Part shown: in pieces, positions 14,035-17,343 of the stretch
How the letters are laid out: the number at the start of each line of letters is the position of its first letter
Numbering within the stretch: position 1 is the first letter of the stretch
Assembly: GCA_035252155.1 (NCBI GenBank)
Contig: DATFDL010000703.1
Location: 1-17,343 of the forward strand
Source of the DNA: JAICLL01 sp035252155
GTDB lineage: Bacteria; Planctomycetota; Planctomycetia; Pirellulales; JAICIG01
DNA: 17,343 bases
Direction of reading: 5' to 3'
The notes under the pieces: model-generated
Told to the model about the DNA's origin: nothing
What the model saw: the letters and a program-made list of their open reading frames with translations, nothing else
Databases searched by the model: none
Position numbers and translations under genes: made by a program

Positions 14035-17000
14035 ATGAATGGTCTGATTCGCGCGTCGCTGAACAATGTCTATGCGGTCGTCGTCTTTGCGTTGACGATC
14101 TTGGTGCTCGGGGTGCTCACCCTCTCCGTCATTCCCATCGACATTCTGCCGGTCTTCAAAAGCCCGGCCGTGCAAGTCCTGACGTTCTACGGCGGCATGC
14201 CGGCCAAGGGAATGGAAAAAGACATCACCAACCGCATGGAGCGGTGGACCGGGCAGTCGAACGGCATCAAGCGGCAAGAGTCGCGGTCGATCGTCGGCGC
14301 CAGCATCGTGCGCAACTACTTTCACGACGACGTCGATCCCAATGGGGCTTTGACGCAGGTCAATTCGCTCGCCCTGTCGGTGTTGCCGAACCTCCCGCCG
14401 GGCACACTGCCGCCGGTGGTGCTGCCGTTCGATCCCACCAGCACCGTGCCGGTCGCTCTGGTGGCCCTCGACAGCCCCACCGAGACCGAGTCGATTCTCT
14501 ACGACGTGGGCCGCTATGAAGTCCGCAACATGATCATGAGTAACCCCGGCGCATCGTCGCCGGTGGTCTTTGGCGGCAAGCTGCGGGCGGTGATGCTCTA
14601 TCTCGACCGCATCAAGATGCAGGCCCGCGGCCTGGGGCCGGTAGACATCATGCACGCCGTCGATGATTACAACGTCTTCGTGCCATCGGGCGATGTGAAA
14701 ATCGGCAACAACGACTACGCCCTGATGTCGAATTCGATGTACGAGTTCGTGTCGGGCAAAGAGGGCATGGGCGGCGTTCCGCTACAAGCCAAGCTCGGCA
14801 ACGCCGAATATCTGCGCGACGTGGCCACGCCCAAGGACGCCTCGTTTATCCAAACCAACATCGTGCGCGTCAACGGTCGTCCGCAGGTTTACATTCCCGT
14901 CTACCGCCAGCTTGGGGCCAGCACGCTGAAGGTGGTCGGTACGCTCAAGAACACCTTGCCCGAAATGCAGGCCCGCCTCACGCGGCCCGATATCGCGTTG
15001 AAGCTGGTGATGGATCAATCGGTCTACGTGCGTTCTTCGATTGCCGCCTTGGTGCAAGAAGGCGCTTTGGGTTCGATTTTGTGTTCGCTGGTGATCCTGC
15101 TCTTTTTGGGTCAGTGGCGAATGACGATGATCGCCGTCTTGACGCTTCCTCTCTCCGTCTTGGCGGCGATCGTCTGTTTATACTACACCGGCAACACGGT
15201 GAACGTGATGACGCTGGCCGGGCTGGCCTTGGCCATCGGGCCGATGGTCGACAGCGCCATCATCTGTCTGGAAAACACGCACCGCCACTTGGCCCTGGGT
15301 GCCTCGCCCAAAGAAGCCGCGTTTCTGGGCGCCAGCGAAGTGGCCATGCCGGAGCTGGTTTCGACCATCTGCACCTTCTTGGTGCTGGCCCCGCTGGCCT
15401 TGATGCCTGGCATGGGCCAGTTTCTGTTCCGCCCGATGGCCTTGGCCGTGGCGTTTTCGATGATCACGGCTTATGTGCTCTCGCGATCGCTGGTGCCCGC
15501 CTTCAGCGCTCTGTGGCTCAAGCCGCACGCGCATGAGGGTGATGGAGAGCACGGCGAACATGCGGCCGCCCCGGCCCGTGGTCCGATCGGCCGGCTGTTC
15601 GCCCGCTGGGAGGCTCTGATCGACCGCGGCATCGGCTATTACGTCCATCTGCTCGACACGGTGCTGCGGCATCGCGTGGCGACCATCGCCGGCAGTTTCG
15701 CGCTGTTGTGCCTGGTGCTGATGTTCTTCGGCCCGCGGCTGCGGCGAGATTTCTTCCCCGAAGTCGACGCCGGATCGTTCGAGATGTTCGTTCGCGCGCC
15801 GACCGGCACGCGCATCGAAAAGACACAAGACATGATCGCCTCGGTCGAAGGTTTTATTCGCGAGACGATTCCCGAGCACGACCTGGAGCTGTACATCTCC
15901 GAGTTGGGCGTCACGCCCGACTGGTCGGCAGCTTACACGCCCAATTCCGGGCCGATGGACTCGGTGGTCAAAGTGCAGTTGAAGCATCACCGCAGCAAAA
16001 CGGCCCAAGAATACATTCGCATTCTGCGCGACGGTCTGGCCAAGGACCCGCGGTTTGAAAACCTGGAATTCGCCTTCGACGGCGGCGGCATGGTGCGCGG
16101 GGCCTTGAACGAAGGCAAATCGACGCCGATCAACATCCGCATCACCGGCAAGAACCAGGAGCGCGTGTTTCAGATCGGCGAGCGCATCAAGCAAGAGGCC
16201 GCTCGAATCGACGGCGTGGTCGACGCCCGCGTCATTCAGCGCATGGATTCGCCGGCCTTTGTCATCAATGTCGATCGGGCCAAGGCCGCCGACCTGGGAC
16301 TGACGCAGGCCGACATCATGCAAAACGTGATCGCCTCGACGAATTCGAGCATCTCGTTCAACAAAAAGAATTTCTGGATCGATCCGATCAGCCACAATCA
16401 ATACTTCGTCGGAGTGCAATACCCGGAAACGGCCATTCACTCGACCAAGGACATCCTCGACATCCCGATCACGGGCCATAACCAGCATCAGCAAGTGCGG
16501 CTGGGCGATCTGGCCGTGATCGACCGCACCACCGTGCCCTCGGAGATCAAGCACGTCAACATCCAGCCCACAATCGACGTGACGATGGGCGTCGAAGGTC
16601 GCGACCTGGGCCATGTCTCGGATGATCTGGCCGCCGCGCTCGATCGCTTCGGCAAAAAGCAGGGCGACGGCGTGTGGGCCACCTACGACCCCGATTCCGA
16701 CAAGGGCGACCTGCTCAAAGGCTCTAAGATCGTACTCAGCGGCGAATATGCCCGGATGCAAGATACCTTCAAGAACCTGGGCATCGGGCTGGTGCTGGCC
16801 TCGCTCTTGATGTACTTCCTGATGGTGGCGCTCGACAAATCGTTCATCGTGCCGGTCACGGTGATGCTGGTGGTGCCGTTAAGCTTGTCGGGCGTGTTCC
16901 CGATGCTCTACTTCACCGGCAGCGCGCTCAACGTGCAGTCGCTGTTGGGCATCATCTTTATCGTGGGCATCAAAGTGGCCAACACGGTGCTGATGAGCGA

Positions 17001-17328
17001 CTTTGCCCAAGAGCTGCGGCGGCACGAGGGTCTGACGCCGACCGAAGCGATTCGCAAGGCGGCTTCGATCCGAGTGCGGCCCGTGACCATGACGGCCTTG
17101 GCGGCGTTTTTCGCCATGATTCCCACGGCCCTGGCCTTCGAGCACGGCAGCGAAGCCAATGCCCCGCTGGCCCGTGCCATTCTAGGCGGTTTGTTGGCGG
17201 GCGAGCCGGCCACGCTATTCGTGTTGCCGTGCCTCTATTCGCTCTTGGTCCGTGACAACGGCAAAGGCGAGCAGCACATCGAGTTGCCCGCGCACGTCGG
17301 CCCCGGGCTGGCGCCGGCGGGAGTGTAG
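14035..17328 (+). CDS. RND efflux permease, second copy (RND2)
   Basis: This 1097-residue protein is a complete RND permease distinct from RND1. It starts MNGLIRASLNNVYAVVVF with IPIDILPVFKSP after TM1, and shows two periplasmic domains and two six-helix blocks. TM4 reads IGPMVDSAIICLEN (about 401-414): the first relay Asp is kept, the second is Ser. In TM10, VGIKVANTV (about 977-985) has Ala at the AcrB Lys940 position and a Lys two residues earlier; TM11 keeps RVRPVTMT. A His-rich loop (KPHAHEGDGEHGEH, about 500) joins the halves. The ATG at 14035 has a strong AGGGAGAGGA ribosome binding site. No adaptor gene lies beside it in the window, so it probably depends on the adaptor at 6941-8398. 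From memory, RND1-like and RND2-like proteins occur as neighbours in other acidobacterial and planctomycete pump loci, which suggests a functional pair. Confidence 0.93.
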   Translation: MNGLIRASLNNVYAVVVFALTILVLGVLTLSVIPIDILPVFKSPAVQVLTFYGGMPAKGMEKDITNRMERWTGQSNGIKRQESRSIVGASIVRNYFHDDVDPNGALTQVNSLALSVLPNLPPGTLPPVVLPFDPTSTVPVALVALDSPTETESILYDVGRYEVRNMIMSNPGASSPVVFGGKLRAVMLYLDRIKMQARGLGPVDIMHAVDDYNVFVPSGDVKIGNNDYALMSNSMYEFVSGKEGMGGVPLQAKLGNAEYLRDVATPKDASFIQTNIVRVNGRPQVYIPVYRQLGASTLKVVGTLKNTLPEMQARLTRPDIALKLVMDQSVYVRSSIAALVQEGALGSILCSLVILLFLGQWRMTMIAVLTLPLSVLAAIVCLYYTGNTVNVMTLAGLALAIGPMVDSAIICLENTHRHLALGASPKEAAFLGASEVAMPELVSTICTFLVLAPLALMPGMGQFLFRPMALAVAFSMITAYVLSRSLVPAFSALWLKPHAHEGDGEHGEHAAAPARGPIGRLFARWEALIDRGIGYYVHLLDTVLRHRVATIAGSFALLCLVLMFFGPRLRRDFFPEVDAGSFEMFVRAPTGTRIEKTQDMIASVEGFIRETIPEHDLELYISELGVTPDWSAAYTPNSGPMDSVVKVQLKHHRSKTAQEYIRILRDGLAKDPRFENLEFAFDGGGMVRGALNEGKSTPINIRITGKNQERVFQIGERIKQEAARIDGVVDARVIQRMDSPAFVINVDRAKAADLGLTQADIMQNVIASTNSSISFNKKNFWIDPISHNQYFVGVQYPETAIHSTKDILDIPITGHNQHQQVRLGDLAVIDRTTVPSEIKHVNIQPTIDVTMGVEGRDLGHVSDDLAAALDRFGKKQGDGVWATYDPDSDKGDLLKGSKIVLSGEYARMQDTFKNLGIGLVLASLLMYFLMVALDKSFIVPVTVMLVVPLSLSGVFPMLYFTGSALNVQSLLGIIFIVGIKVANTVLMSDFAQELRRHEGLTPTEAIRKAASIRVRPVTMTALAAFFAMIPTALAFEHGSEANAPLARAILGGLLAGEPATLFVLPCLYSLLVRDNGKGEQHIELPAHVGPGLAPAGV

Positions 17329-17343
17329 GGATTGCCTCTTCCG

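Noticed and set aside
15178..16761. Long minus-strand frame (527 codons) opposite RND2
   Set aside because: Antisense shadow of RND2; its translation is an Asp/His/Arg-rich pattern typical of reverse-strand reading, with no recognisable domain.

Overview
The window looks like chromosomal DNA from a GC-rich planctomycete, most likely of the Pirellulales. The reasons are a DUF1559 prepilin-like protein (12479-13420) followed by a small lipoprotein, two membrane-anchored TPR proteins that resemble the C-terminal tails of planctomycete Ser/Thr kinases, long GC-rich reading frames, and a short dispersed repeat containing GCTTCGGGTTA. The taxonomic assignment is inference; there is no rRNA or other marker gene.

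The dominant theme is RND-type efflux. A TolC-family outer-membrane channel (168-1991, +) is followed by a small secreted proline/tyrosine-rich protein (2058-2807, +). A minus-strand operon runs from an RND permease (RND1, 11876 down to 8502) to a periplasmic adaptor lipoprotein (8398 down to 6941) and a TPR membrane protein (6900 down to 6058). A second, different RND permease (RND2, 14035-17328, +) lies about 2.2 kb from the start of RND1 and is transcribed away from it. Channel, adaptor and two permeases are the parts of one tripartite pump, or of a pump with two alternative or paired permeases, scattered over three transcription units.

Between TolC and the pump operon lies a patchwork (about 2.8-6.06 kb). 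It holds a longer TPR membrane protein paralogous to the one in the pump operon (2832-3983, -), a universal stress protein (4071-4502, +), a short remnant like the C-terminus of DUF4351/Rpn-type nucleases (4631-4906, -), an intact-looking HigB/HigA toxin-antitoxin pair (4936-5687, -), and a frameshifted remnant of the N-terminus of a type IIG restriction-modification enzyme (about 5750-6021, -). This looks like a decayed defence/mobile island lodged next to the pump genes.

Between the two permeases sits a DUF1559 / PepSY-like lipoprotein gene pair on the minus strand. A strong intrinsic-terminator hairpin lies just upstream of the DUF1559 start codon, and a second, weaker minus-strand terminator-like hairpin lies near 13.85 kb. 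The roughly 550 bases between DUF1559 and RND2 carry no gene I recognise. I see no tRNA, rRNA, CRISPR array or intact insertion sequence. The most unusual points are the altered proton-relay positions in both permeases, the TPR gene in the pump operon, the hidden restriction-modification pseudogene, and the possible attenuator in front of DUF1559.
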